This document shows, in pieces, positions 34,048-44,247 of a stretch of DNA of 64,000 nt. Source of the DNA: Avidehalobacter sp964569265 (lineage in GTDB: Bacteria > Bacillota > Dehalobacteriia > UBA4068 > UBA4997); the NCBI GenBank assembly GCA_964569265.1, contig CAZMTO010000004.1, positions 14,936 through 78,935 on the forward strand, given 5' to 3'. The translations under genes were made by a program, and so were the position numbers. Position 1 is the stretch's first letter; the number at the start of each line of letters is the position of its first letter. The notes below the pieces were generated by a model. That model saw only the letters and a program-made list of their open reading frames with translations. It did not search any database and was not told the DNA's origin.

Positions 34048-37000
34048 TTAAATTTTGCTGTAGCGGTACAACAGCGTAACGATCTGCGCACGGGTGCAGG
34101 AAAGGTTGGGACTGAAGAGACCGTTGCCCGTACCGTCGATGATACCCTTCATATAGCACCACGCTATGGCTTCATACGCCCAGTCGGGTGTGTCGGTAAA
34201 CGGCAGCTGCATTGCCCACATACCGGTAAAACCGCCGCCGCCCGCCTGCTCCAGCCGGTATATAAAGGCAACAATTTGCGCGCGGGTACACGCAAGGTCG
34301 GGGCTAAAGGTCGTTCCGTCGCCTGTTCCCTTAGTAATGCCCTGCTCAACAGCCCACAGCATCGCGTCACGATACCACGCATTAGCAGGAACATCCGCAA
34401 AGGGGTTAACCATACTCCTGGGCGCGGGGCTGCCGGAAGCGCGCCACAGGAATGTAACGGCCTGCGCGCGGGTGCAGAAAAGGTCGGGGCTAAAGAGGCC
34501 ATTGCCCGTGCCGGTAGTTATTTCGTTATTTACAGCCCAGCTTACTGCCTCCTCATACCAGCTACCGGCGGGAATATCGGTGAAAGCAGGTTTTAGCGTT
34601 ACGCTGCCGGCCGTGCTGCTGCCGGAGGGCTTTGAAGGAGAGGGTTCAACATAATCGTCGGATGAATCCTGAGAGTCATCGTCCAGCCGGAGGTCAGACT
34701 TTGTAATCAACGTTTTCAGCTTGGGCATCCGCCCCTGAATGTACTGGTACGCCCCCAGCTCACCTTCGCCCACATCAACCGACAGGGTAAGCGTGCCGGT
34801 AGAATCGCAGGTAACGAGGGTGTCCGCCAGCACATAGGATAGATATGCAATCTCACCCGCGGGAACTTCTTCGTCGGCGGTATAGCTGTACTCCCTGGCA
34901 GGTTCGTCACTGGCAAAAATGCTGACTGCGTAGTTAAGCGTTGGGATACCCGCCGCATTGCCTGCATTGCAAACCTGTGCAACGGTAGCATAGTCGCTGC
35001 TGCCGATCAGGTTAGACATTTCGGGCATATACTTAACGATAAAGTGTGCGCCGTAGCGAACTTCAACATTCTCAGTTGCGTTGTCTGCCTTAACGGTCAT
35101 AGTCGTGGTCGTATGGAATTTCTCAGGAACCTCCACGGTCAGTTCAATCGTTTCGCTGCAGCCGGGCATAATAGAATCGATGGTGCCGGCTGCACCATTG
35201 CCCACACCGGCGGCACTGACGGAAACATTTTTCGCCTCGCCCAGCCCACGGTTGGTCACGGTAACGGAAACAGCCATATTACTGCCGGGCATAGGATACG
35301 CAGGAACATCGATCCCGGTGATCTCAAGATCAGGTGCATAAACGCTGCCGGCAGTTTTAATGTCAGCAGAGGTTGCATTTTCGCGACTGACGGCATCCAG
35401 CTTGCTGAACGCCAACAGGAAGTTGCTCTCGTTGCTGTCTCTGCCAACAAACACACTGTCCAAAGCGCCGATAAGGCTCTTTTCCTCCTCGCTGTCGGTA
35501 AGTACCACAGGCAAGCCCTTGGCGTAAAGCTGATATACCGCAGAAGAACCGATAATATCATCCAGACCGGCGCGGCTAACGGCCTCGGCATTGGTAACGG
35601 TATCCAACACCACGCCGTAAACTTCATCCGTCAGCTCCGCAGAAGCAGTATCGGTGGCAACCCAGCTAAGCAGCACGCTGCCGGAATCATCCATCGAAGC
35701 AGTAAAGTTGGTGCCGATGTGGAAGTGTTCGTCACCGGCAATATCGTTGGCAACATACCTGCCCTTGTTGGTGGGATTAACCACAGCATTGCCGTTTTTG
35801 TCCACTATCACATAGGCGCAATCCTGCACAGCCTCGCTGTCGTTTGTGGTGGCAACAAAGTCGGTAAAATATACCACCTTGCCGTTCTGATTCCAAAAGA
35901 GGTGAAGATAATCATCATTGCTGACTACCTGCGGGCTGCGGGCGCAAAGTGCAGGGTCAGTGATAGCCATAAGCGCGGAGGCAATAGGTGTGCCGTTTTC
36001 ATCAAAGGTGTAGGTACGCAGGTAAAGCTGGCGATCCTCGTTACTGGGCTCCCAGACCTCGTTGGTTTCATCCCAGACAGCAAGTCTGCCGTCACGGTCA
36101 AGTTCGAGAATTTCGCCCATAACGCCGTTATGAACAAAGGGCTCAACATCAGTAATGCGGTATTCCTGCTCCGTGCCGTTTTTGGTAGCGCGCACAGTGG
36201 TAGTGATCCAGTTATCGGTATCGTTCACATTGGCTCTGGACATGGCAATGGTGCGGTCGGTGCTTAAAAGCTGCTCCAGCGTAACTGTGCCGGCCGTTTC
36301 GTCATAGGGAAAGATGTTGCGCTGATAGTAGACATACACCATATCCCCGTTCCGTACAGCGTCCAGCGCGCCGCAGGCCACGGTAGAATTTTCTGCAATG
36401 GTAAAAGCCTTGCCCATAGGCTCGCCGTCCGTATTAAAGAAGCAGCCCTTCAAGTCCATAGCATTCATAAATTTGGCGATCTGCGCAGGTGTCAGGGCAT
36501 TGATATCAACATTGCCCAGATTTGTCAGCACCTCATCAAAATTCGCCTCAGACCAGGTTACCAGCGTGCGGTCGCCCAAATCAAAGAGATTTACATCATA
36601 TTGCAAAGAAGTGCGCGGCTCTGTCGTGTTGTCGCTTACAAAGCCCTGCTCCGTCCAGCTACTGCCGCCATCACTGCTCTTGGCGTAAACAACCGAAAGG
36701 TAGTTAAGCGTATCCTCAACTTTAGCGTCTTTAAGATAGAAAGCAAGAATGTTGCCATTTTTCTGCTTGAGCAGGTGGATGCCGGTATTTTTAAAGACGC
36801 CGGAGGCGATTACACCGTCATAAGAGGTACTGCGCGCTGCCTGACGCAGGGTGCTGCGCACCATAGGCGCAAAGGTTATCTCGTCCAGCATTTTATCCAG
36901 TTCATCCGCGCTTAGGGCGTAGCCGACGGTGCGGGCGGGAGAAATGGTGGTAAGATCCGAAAGCTTCTGTTTGATCTCATCGTTATAGCCAAGCGTACCG

Positions 37001-40000
37001 ACATCAATATTGGCGTTAACACTCGCACTGAACAGAATAAGGTCTGCACCGAAGCCTACGTTGCCGGTCAGGTTAAAAGCACCGATAACATTGGGATAAA
37101 CCTCAACAATAAAGGGCACATTTACGCTCGCCGTAAGGTATAAACTAAGAAAGTTGTTATGGCCTACGCCACCCTTAACGCCCATATTCATCATCGGCGC
37201 GGCGATAAAGGAGGCCACCTTGGTATCATCTCCGGTCGCAGTGCTGCCGGAATCAATAATCAGGTTCTCGCTGATATCATTGGCATCAAGATCTTTCGAC
37301 TTGGCAAACTCAGCCTGCACGTCAAAGTATGCCTCGTTAGTAAAGGTAAGGCAAACATAAAACGGCACACCATAAACGCTGAACGGAATATTACGGATGT
37401 AGTTTGAGTCTACGCCCAGCGCCATCTCAAACTGAGAAAGATAACACTCACCGGTACCGTCGTCTTTGGGTGAAAAGGTAAAGCGGAATAGATAGGCAGG
37501 GTTAAAAGACCACTTGGAGGGTGTGTCCGCTCTGTAGAGAACACTTTGTTCACTGGGTTCACCGCTGAGCGCTGTAACACCAGGGTTGGCAGAACCGCCC
37601 TTATCTTTATCTCTGGCCGCCGCAAGTGCCTTGTCGGTGGCACGCTTCTGCTGAAGCTTTTCTGCTACTGTACCTGTGCCAAAGCTGGCAAGGTAGCTTG
37701 AACCACACATCAGGATGGTGTTCTCGCCGTCGGTACGCTGAACAAAAAAGCCGCCGGTTTTGCTGGTAAGGCTAAGGTCCAGCTTACCCAGCACAGGAAT
37801 AGTAATCTGGCTGATATCGCCGCCAAAAGCGGTGCTTTGCATATTGGGGGTGCTGGGGATATTATAGCTGGCTGCAAAGCTTTCCGCGTTGGTGGCGGCG
37901 GTAACAGCATAGCCGGTGTTTACAAGGCCGGAGCTAAGACTGGTGTTAAAGCTGCTGCCGCCATTCTGGTACAAATCCTTTTTATAAATAATTTCCACAT
38001 ACATATGCATACCGCTGGTCAGTTGAGAGGTGTCGGTTATGGTCGCTCTCCACACCTCGTAGCTGTCATTGTCGGCTGCCACATCATGGGTTGTATCAAC
38101 TATCACAGTGGTGGGGGCGTTCTTGCCCTCTCCGGCAGCAATCTTGGGGTCAACAAAGTAATACTTAACGCCGGTAATCTCATAGCCGCCGGACGGAACA
38201 AACACCCGCGTAGAAGCGCTTATCTTGCTGTTGTCGGTCAGAACAAGCGCCACGTTATCGGTCGAGCCGCCGTCCACACTGGCCGCTACCAGCTCCGGGT
38301 AGGGCACACCAATGCCGAACTGGGGCAGCTCAATGGTTATCTCCTCATTTGGCTGATAGGTAAAGATTGTATAGCCGATGGAATCTTCATAGAGAATAGC
38401 CATAGAATACGTGCCGCCGGCTATGCCGCGGAAGTTTTTAAGCGTAAAGTGGCCGTTTTCATCGGTTGTGGCCGTAAACTCCTGACCGCCGTTTCTGACG
38501 GTGACAGTGGTGTTAGCCATGCTGACAAATGTGGTAAGCCCATTGGAGCGTGCCTCTACCTGCGCCTGCTTTAGTGTGCCGGTGATATTGCCGTAGGTTG
38601 TTTCCTCATAGCTTTCACCGTCGGTTCCCGAATAGGCATCGGTAGGCACATACTCCAGATATACGGTGTTGTGGTCGGGGTTGCCATCCAGTTGATAATA
38701 GAACACGTCGCCGTGTAAATAATCGTTACTGCCGCTAACGTGCCAGCGAACCTGATACATAAGCGAATTCTTGCTTTTGGCAATAAGCGGTATATAATCA
38801 CCAACAACATAATCTTCTTCAGATACAAGCTCACCAAGCTGTTCTGCCGTACCGCGGTCTTTGTATGTTCTGTTGGGGTCATACTCAAGGTTCAGCCTGT
38901 TGGCATTGTCGCTGAACACGCCCTGCACGGTGTAGATGGGATACTCGATATCCAGTGCGAACTCGTTTTTGGCTGCATCGGGGCGGGTTTGGGTAATGCC
39001 CTGTTCGGGTATGCTGTAAGCCTTCCAGCTTTTGGCCTGATACCACACGCCGCTGAGTTGGCTGCCGGCGGACGTATTAGCTGCACCAAATACCCAGCGG
39101 TCGCCCATATATTCGCTGCCCTGCACAATCTCAATATCCCCGGCGGTAGCGCTGAGAAAATTAAGGGTGCTGTACTTGATCTTTTCGTAGATCGGGATAA
39201 CGTGGAAGGTCCAGTATTCACCTCTCACATCAGATGCCTCCCGATAGCAGTATTCTGCCTCGTACTTTTTCAGAAAATCTGCATCAAAGGTAAAGCTGAT
39301 TGTATCCTCCGCCTCGGCGCCCGAACCCAGCGAAATAAGATCGGAACAGTGGCCGTCCTTGGCCATAAGCTTGTAGCCAATCAGTTTTGCCGGGTAAAGC
39401 CGCTCACTGCTGTAGCAGATATCCACGGTCTTTTTTTCGCCATAGTCCTTGCTGTTAATGGTAAGGTACTGCACATCCGTGCCATAATTTATCGAAGGAA
39501 GCACAGGCTCATCGCCGGCCTTAGAGTTGGTATAAATCAAATCTGCGTTGTTTCCGCCCATATCCTGCAACTTGCCCTCGATACGAAAACGATATACGCG
39601 CAGGTTCAGTTTAAGTGCGTTAGGCACAAACAGGTTTGTACCGCGGTTCAAAATACCGTCCGGGTCAACGTTGCTATAATAAACGTGTTTGCCGGCCTGA
39701 CGGTAATCGAGCTTGTTATTATCACCGTCGTAAACCGTGGCAACAAAGGTGTGTACAGTACTTTCGGCATCGTTATCGCGGTCAAGCTTAATGGTGTTCC
39801 AGTCGTGCCCCTCAATACCAAACTTAATCTCGGCCTCGTGATCAAGACCGGTCAGCTTAACAGTCGTTTCAATAGATTCCACGCCGGTCAGGTCAATGGG
39901 ATCAATGCTGTCCATATTGCGGTTTCCGCTGGGTATACCGGAGCCCGTACCGGAAGTGCTGATTTCGTGAATGTTCTTGCCGTCCACATAAAAGGTCAGC

Positions 40001-41169
40001 TCACCCTTTATGCTGTCGCTGTGGCCACCCTCCTTAAAAAGGTTTTCGTCTTTCGAACCAAGAATGATCTTCTGATATTCGGTGTCGCCCTCGGTGCCGT
40101 TAGCCCAGGCGGGCACCCAGCTAACATCACTCATATCGCCCTGCCGCGGCGTGGGGATAACGGCATATTCCTCCGGCAGAGAATCCAGTTCCGGGTCTGC
40201 GCCGTTGACTACGCTCAGTTCAGCCGTTGTGTTATCAATAACCTCAATGCCGTAAGTGCTGCCGTCCAGCGTATAAACGCCGCCAACTACCGCGTCAAAG
40301 GTCTGCACCTCCTGCCATGGGGTAAAGTCCACCTGACCGTAGATCTCGTCGTTAACATAAACGGTAACAAGTGTGGTGGTAGCCAAGTCACCGCTGCGGC
40401 GGAGCGTCAACTCCACGGCATCTTCATCGTCCGTCAGCTCCATACTGCCGTCGCAATCAAACGCCACGGTAACGCCGGGCGCGGGTGCATCGTTATCCAC
40501 AATGACAAACGCCTGCTGCGCGCTGTCTATAACCTCGCCGTCACCGTCCAGCACGGCCATAAAAAATGTCTCCTCGTACTCTGGTTCGGCATCGTCAAGC
40601 ACCTCTATGGTCAACTCCGCGGTACGCTCACCGGCAGCAAAGTTCACGATAAATTCCGCCGCCTTAGCGCCCAAATCATCCAACTGGGCAAACGCCGCTG
40701 CCGCGCTGACATCCTCAGCAGCCGCCAGCAGCTCATCATCTGTCAGCGCTTCCGTCACGGCCAGTTCAAACGCAAGGCCGCTGGTAAGCTTGCCATTGTC
40801 GCGAAACGCATCATAAACACTTGTTGCGCCGTCAAGCTTCTTCACGGCTTTTCCGTTATAGCTAATGCGGTAGTCCACATCGTAGTTGCTGCTGTTATCA
40901 TACACCACCACGCTAAACGCTTCCTCGTTTAGCGTGTCACCGCTGCGAGTGAGGGTAACAGGGTAAGACCCACCGCTCTCGTTAAGATAGCTGTCGGCGT
41001 TAATGGTCAGCCGGGTATCAGAATAAACAATGCTGCTCTTATCGTCTGCCACGTTGGCTGCATCGTCCCCGCGCCGATTATCCAGCTCATCCGCCAGCGC
41101 ACTGGCAGACAATAACAGCGTAACCATCATACACAAAACAAGCAGCAGACTCAAAAACCTTTTTCTCAT
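34048..41169 (-). CDS. Giant SLH-anchored surface protein with Calx-beta and CARDB-like domains
   Basis: A 2373-residue exported protein; start 41169 (MRKRFLSLLLVLCMM) is set by GGAGG 7 bp upstream. Signal peptide about 1-25. Calx-beta-like repeats follow (about 45-290; AELTIEVLDDAEPEYEETF and VELTLRRSGD). Around 880-930 is a carboxypeptidase-regulatory-like fold (TVTVRNGGQEFTATTDENG). A region near 1480-1900 has sialidase/BNR-like phrases (AKSSDGGSSWTEQGF). A CARDB-like domain (DLEITGIDVPAYPMPGSNM) precedes three SLH domains at about 2195-2373 (FTDIPAGSWYEEAVSW, FADVPANAWYRDAM, FTDTPDWAYEAIAW), which bind pyruvylated wall polymer. Role probably adhesion or substrate capture. It lies 45 bp after the sulfatase-like gene and should be co-transcribed with it. 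Confidence 0.9.
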   Translation of the reverse strand: MRKRFLSLLLVLCMMVTLLLSASALADELDNRRGDDAANVADDKSSIVYSDTRLTINADSYLNESGGSYPVTLTRSGDTLNEEAFSVVVYDNSSNYDVDYRISYNGKAVKKLDGATSVYDAFRDNGKLTSGLAFELAVTEALTDDELLAAAEDVSAAAAFAQLDDLGAKAAEFIVNFAAGERTAELTIEVLDDAEPEYEETFFMAVLDGDGEVIDSAQQAFVIVDNDAPAPGVTVAFDCDGSMELTDDEDAVELTLRRSGDLATTTLVTVYVNDEIYGQVDFTPWQEVQTFDAVVGGVYTLDGSTYGIEVIDNTTAELSVVNGADPELDSLPEEYAVIPTPRQGDMSDVSWVPAWANGTEGDTEYQKIILGSKDENLFKEGGHSDSIKGELTFYVDGKNIHEISTSGTGSGIPSGNRNMDSIDPIDLTGVESIETTVKLTGLDHEAEIKFGIEGHDWNTIKLDRDNDAESTVHTFVATVYDGDNNKLDYRQAGKHVYYSNVDPDGILNRGTNLFVPNALKLNLRVYRFRIEGKLQDMGGNNADLIYTNSKAGDEPVLPSINYGTDVQYLTINSKDYGEKKTVDICYSSERLYPAKLIGYKLMAKDGHCSDLISLGSGAEAEDTISFTFDADFLKKYEAEYCYREASDVRGEYWTFHVIPIYEKIKYSTLNFLSATAGDIEIVQGSEYMGDRWVFGAANTSAGSQLSGVWYQAKSWKAYSIPEQGITQTRPDAAKNEFALDIEYPIYTVQGVFSDNANRLNLEYDPNRTYKDRGTAEQLGELVSEEDYVVGDYIPLIAKSKNSLMYQVRWHVSGSNDYLHGDVFYYQLDGNPDHNTVYLEYVPTDAYSGTDGESYEETTYGNITGTLKQAQVEARSNGLTTFVSMANTTVTVRNGGQEFTATTDENGHFTLKNFRGIAGGTYSMAILYEDSIGYTIFTYQPNEEITIELPQFGIGVPYPELVAASVDGGSTDNVALVLTDNSKISASTRVFVPSGGYEITGVKYYFVDPKIAAGEGKNAPTTVIVDTTHDVAADNDSYEVWRATITDTSQLTSGMHMYVEIIYKKDLYQNGGSSFNTSLSSGLVNTGYAVTAATNAESFAASYNIPSTPNMQSTAFGGDISQITIPVLGKLDLSLTSKTGGFFVQRTDGENTILMCGSSYLASFGTGTVAEKLQQKRATDKALAAARDKDKGGSANPGVTALSGEPSEQSVLYRADTPSKWSFNPAYLFRFTFSPKDDGTGECYLSQFEMALGVDSNYIRNIPFSVYGVPFYVCLTFTNEAYFDVQAEFAKSKDLDANDISENLIIDSGSTATGDDTKVASFIAAPMMNMGVKGGVGHNNFLSLYLTASVNVPFIVEVYPNVIGAFNLTGNVGFGADLILFSASVNANIDVGTLGYNDEIKQKLSDLTTISPARTVGYALSADELDKMLDEITFAPMVRSTLRQAARSTSYDGVIASGVFKNTGIHLLKQKNGNILAFYLKDAKVEDTLNYLSVVYAKSSDGGSSWTEQGFVSDNTTEPRTSLQYDVNLFDLGDRTLVTWSEANFDEVLTNLGNVDINALTPAQIAKFMNAMDLKGCFFNTDGEPMGKAFTIAENSTVACGALDAVRNGDMVYVYYQRNIFPYDETAGTVTLEQLLSTDRTIAMSRANVNDTDNWITTTVRATKNGTEQEYRITDVEPFVHNGVMGEILELDRDGRLAVWDETNEVWEPSNEDRQLYLRTYTFDENGTPIASALMAITDPALCARSPQVVSNDDYLHLFWNQNGKVVYFTDFVATTNDSEAVQDCAYVIVDKNGNAVVNPTNKGRYVANDIAGDEHFHIGTNFTASMDDSGSVLLSWVATDTASAELTDEVYGVVLDTVTNAEAVSRAGLDDIIGSSAVYQLYAKGLPVVLTDSEEEKSLIGALDSVFVGRDSNESNFLLAFSKLDAVSRENATSADIKTAGSVYAPDLEITGIDVPAYPMPGSNMAVSVTVTNRGLGEAKNVSVSAAGVGNGAAGTIDSIMPGCSETIELTVEVPEKFHTTTTMTVKADNATENVEVRYGAHFIVKYMPEMSNLIGSSDYATVAQVCNAGNAAGIPTLNYAVSIFASDEPAREYSYTADEEVPAGEIAYLSYVLADTLVTCDSTGTLTLSVDVGEGELGAYQYIQGRMPKLKTLITKSDLRLDDDSQDSSDDYVEPSPSKPSGSSTAGSVTLKPAFTDIPAGSWYEEAVSWAVNNEITTGTGNGLFSPDLFCTRAQAVTFLWRASGSPAPRSMVNPFADVPANAWYRDAMLWAVEQGITKGTGDGTTFSPDLACTRAQIVAFIYRLEQAGGGGFTGMWAMQLPFTDTPDWAYEAIAWCYMKGIIDGTGNGLFSPNLSCTRAQIVTLLYRYSKI

Positions 41170-41214
41170 ATTTCTACCTCCTGCGCTCAAAATAGGGTGA
41201 ACAGGTAATCTATG

Positions 41215-43269
41215 CTACGGCTCAACAATGTTAAAGCCGGAAAACTCCTCGCTCAACTGATTCAAATTTTCAGCAAGCTGACGCAGCGGCTGTTCGTCTC
41301 CCTTAATCTGCGCAGCTTTAGCAAATCTGTCAAAGCTGCCGGCAATAAGATAAAGCAGAGCGTTCTTCGGGCAGGTAACGGATACATCTGTATCCGCAAG
41401 GGCGGCGTTTTCATACAGTAGCAGCACGCCGTTTTTAACCTGCACAGTATGTGTTTCTCCCACGTCGGGCAGGGTAAAGCAAGTGGTAAAGCTCTGTTCG
41501 GCAAGCGCCTGTTTATCCAGCAGAATACCCATATACTCAAAAAGCATTGTAGCGGTCATTTCCTGCTGCACATCACCGTTAGAAACAGCCTGCTGTGCGT
41601 TGGCCGACGCATTACCCTCCCGCAGCTCCAGCGCCGCAGTCAGATAAGCGTTGCGCCACGGGCCGGATTCTGACTGATAGCCCAACTGCTCCAGTGCATC
41701 AGCGCAGAGAAGCCGCGCAGCTTCGTTGGTCGGGTCGGCAAAAACGATGGTGTTGGTCACCTCGGCCACCCACCGGTATTCGCCCTTGTCAAAGTCAGCT
41801 TTTGCCATACGCAGCACCGCATCGGTGTCACCCAGATACTCCACCCACTTTTTCGCGCTGTCGGTAGGCGTCATAGGGTTCAGGTGAACAGGATTGGCAT
41901 CGTACCAGCCCATATATTTTTGGTAAACAGCCTTAGAATTATGGGCCACAGTACCGTAATACTGGCGGGTGTACCAGTTCTTGGCCAGTGCATCGGGCAG
42001 CTCAATCATATTGGAAATCTCATCGGAGGTGTAGCCCTGGTTGATATAGGTAAGTGTCTGGTCATTGATGAATTTGTACACCGCCGCCGTGTTCACCATA
42101 TACTCGTTTACTGTTTTGTTACCCCAGTGAGGCCAGTTGTGCGACTGAAAGGTCAGCTCTGCCTTATTGCCGTAGCGCGCCACGGCCTCGGTTATATAGC
42201 CTGCCCAGTCTGCACCGTCGCGCACTTGTGCGCCGCGCAGGGTATAAAGGTTATGCAGTGTGCCGGTGCAGTTTTCCGCCATCCACAGTGCCTTAAAACG
42301 GGGCAGCCATATGTTCATCTCGGCGGGAGCCTCGGTGCCGGGTGTAAGCTGAAATTCCAGCTTGATACCGTCAATGGTCAGGGTCTCGCCGGTTTGGGTA
42401 ATCTCGTAGGTGGGGGCAATATAGCTAACGGTACCTATAGACTGACCAATACCGATGCCCATGGCCAGCTTACCGGTGGTGCCTGCCTCCAGCAGCACGC
42501 CATACTGATAGTTAGCGCGGCGGCTCATCGCCTTGCCGGCATAAAGGTTTTCAGAAACCGCGTGCTCTGCAAAGCCCTCCGGCACGATGACGGGCACCTT
42601 GCCGCTGTTCAACTGCTGCACAATGGGCAAACTGCTGTCGGCAACGTCCTCGTTTTGCAAAACACCCTTAATGCCGCCGTAATGGTCTACATGGGGGTGA
42701 GAAATGATAACAGCTTTTACCGGGCGTGTCCCCAGATTCTTCTCCACCAGTTGCATGGCAGCCCGGGTACATTCCACACTCATCAGCGGGTCAAACACGA
42801 TCCAGCCTGTATCGCCCTCAATCAGGGTAAGATTTGCCATATCGTATCCCCGCACCTGATAGATACCGTCCGTCACCTTAAACAGGCCATAGGCATGGTT
42901 ATTGCGGGTGTTTTCCCAAAGGCTGGGGTTTACCGTATCGGGCGCCTGCTCGTAATCATCCAAAAAAGCATAAGCCGCCTGACTCCAAATAACATTACCT
43001 GCCGCATCCGTCAGCTCCAGCACATCGGGCGCGTCAATCAATCCTTTGGTGGCGTTTTCATATTCGCTGCTGTCGGCAAAGTCCAGCATAGCGTACAAAG
43101 CCGAGTTTATCTCCGCCGTATAGGCAGATGCCGACTTGGGCTCAGCGGTCAGGCCCAGCTCGTTGATCAGGCTTTTGCTGTTATTACTGCTTTGTTGGTT
43201 AGTTCCGCTGCTGCACGCAGACAGAAAAAGCAGCATACACAAAAGCAGCGCTGCAACTTTCTTTTTCAC
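41215..43269 (-). CDS. Lipoprotein metallo-beta-lactamase-fold alkylsulfatase (SdsA1-like)
   Basis: A 684-residue lipoprotein. Signal peptide with lipobox LSAC (Cys19) shows export and lipid anchoring. The metallo-beta-lactamase domain has HPHVDH (191-196: His191, His193, Asp195, His196) and later metal ligands in MAENCTGTLHN and TFQSHNWPHWG. The middle (about 390-540) matches the alkylsulfatase dimerisation domain and the end (about 560-684) the SCP2-like alkylsulfatase C-terminal domain. Family members remove sulfate from linear alkyl sulfates such as SDS. A natural host- or diet-derived sulfate ester is an inference. GTG start with GGAGG 8 bp before. Controlled by a SARP-type promoter at 43347-43379. 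Confidence 0.92.
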   Translation of the reverse strand: MKKKVAALLLCMLLFLSACSSGTNQQSSNNSKSLINELGLTAEPKSASAYTAEINSALYAMLDFADSSEYENATKGLIDAPDVLELTDAAGNVIWSQAAYAFLDDYEQAPDTVNPSLWENTRNNHAYGLFKVTDGIYQVRGYDMANLTLIEGDTGWIVFDPLMSVECTRAAMQLVEKNLGTRPVKAVIISHPHVDHYGGIKGVLQNEDVADSSLPIVQQLNSGKVPVIVPEGFAEHAVSENLYAGKAMSRRANYQYGVLLEAGTTGKLAMGIGIGQSIGTVSYIAPTYEITQTGETLTIDGIKLEFQLTPGTEAPAEMNIWLPRFKALWMAENCTGTLHNLYTLRGAQVRDGADWAGYITEAVARYGNKAELTFQSHNWPHWGNKTVNEYMVNTAAVYKFINDQTLTYINQGYTSDEISNMIELPDALAKNWYTRQYYGTVAHNSKAVYQKYMGWYDANPVHLNPMTPTDSAKKWVEYLGDTDAVLRMAKADFDKGEYRWVAEVTNTIVFADPTNEAARLLCADALEQLGYQSESGPWRNAYLTAALELREGNASANAQQAVSNGDVQQEMTATMLFEYMGILLDKQALAEQSFTTCFTLPDVGETHTVQVKNGVLLLYENAALADTDVSVTCPKNALLYLIAGSFDRFAKAAQIKGDEQPLRQLAENLNQLSEEFSGFNIVEP

Positions 43270-43346
43270 GGTGTATACCTCCTTGTAACGGATACAATTT
43301 GCAGGGCAGCCAATCCGCCTGCTTTATCATTTTAATCCTCGCCGGA

Positions 43347-43379
43347 AGTATACCACCAAAAGCGTAACAGGAGCGTAAC
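43347..43379 (-). promoter_or_regulatory. SARP-type promoter/operator of the sulfatase-SLH operon
   Basis: On the minus strand: GTTACGC, 4 bp, GTTACGC (43373-43379 and 43362-43368), then 9 bp, then TATACT (43347-43352). The heptamers are 11 bp apart, one helical turn. There is no good -35 box, as expected where an activator replaces it. The same layout occurs at 46028-46060. Confidence 0.82.
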
Positions 43380-43443
43380 ATCATCGGGTTTTTATCAAAA
43401 ATTTTTGCAAAATCTTATAAACTTTTCTTTATTCCAGTGTTCT

Positions 43444-44247
43444 TTATTCCAGTGTTCTTCCGCGCAGCATCCAGTAAAGCTGAGCATTGCGTTCCTCTGC
43501 CCAGGAATATTCGCGCAGGTATTCGCCGTTATACTTGCGCGCCTCCTGTCTGTCCCCGGCAAGAATGCGGTATAGGTCACAGTCCACCTGATCAGTCCTG
43601 AGAAAGCGGCGGTTGCCCTCAGAAGCCAGAATGTGCCCTGCACCTGCCTCCTCCAGCGTGGCAGCCAAACGTTTGTAGGTCATACGCAGCAGCGACTGTG
43701 TGCCGGCATCATTGTTCCTGTCCGGCCATAGATATGCTATCCCCTCGCCGGCTGTAAAACCGCGCTCACCGTGATCAATAAGCAACGCCATCAGCTCCCG
43801 TGCCTTGGCGCTTGAAATATGCAGCGGCGTGCCGCACACGGTAATAGACAATGTGGGAATGGTACGGATAACCACCTGATGAGACGGCAGCGGCCGATAG
43901 ACACACCTGGCCAGCGCTGTGCGGATATCAACGGCGGTATAGGGCTTAAGAAGATAACCGCTGGCATCCACGTTCCATGCGTCCAGTGCATACTGGCTGT
44001 AGGCCGTAACAAACACAACGCGCAGATCAGGGTCGTGTTCCTTTAGCGCCCTTGCCAGCTCAATGCCGTGCAGCCCCGGCATCTCAATATCTAAAAAAGC
44101 CACGTCTACAGTGTTTTGCGCAGCAAAAGCAAGGGCATCCTCGCCGCGCTGAAAGGTATGCAGAGATTTAATCTCCGAAAAATCCGCTGTGGTCAAGCGA
44201 AAATTGTCGATGGCAGGACGCTCATCGTCCACATAGATGACATTCAT
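43444..44247 (-). CDS. Response regulator with SARP-like output domain
   Basis: A 267-residue two-component regulator. Receiver domain about 1-120: acidic pair Asp7/Asp8, phosphoacceptor Asp53 in AFLDIEMPG, Thr81 in FVTAYS and Lys101 in LLKPY. The output part (about 125-265) is a winged helix of OmpR type (SSAKARELMALLIDHG; LLRMTYKRLAATLEEAG) followed by a short BTAD-like stretch (YNGEYLREYSWAEERNAQLY), the order found in SARP activators. SARPs bind tandem heptamers 11 bp apart, and exactly such pairs lie before the kinase gene and before the sulfatase gene. Its start overlaps the kinase stop by 4 bp. Confidence 0.9.
   Translation of the reverse strand: MNVIYVDDERPAIDNFRLTTADFSEIKSLHTFQRGEDALAFAAQNTVDVAFLDIEMPGLHGIELARALKEHDPDLRVVFVTAYSQYALDAWNVDASGYLLKPYTAVDIRTALARCVYRPLPSHQVVIRTIPTLSITVCGTPLHISSAKARELMALLIDHGERGFTAGEGIAYLWPDRNNDAGTQSLLRMTYKRLAATLEEAGAGHILASEGNRRFLRTDQVDCDLYRILAGDRQEARKYNGEYLREYSWAEERNAQLYWMLRGRTLE

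Noticed and set aside
38740..40932. A 730-codon plus-strand open frame opposite the giant surface protein
   Set aside because: It is the antisense shadow of the SLH protein's frame: no start signal, no recognisable domain, and a composition dictated by the true frame.
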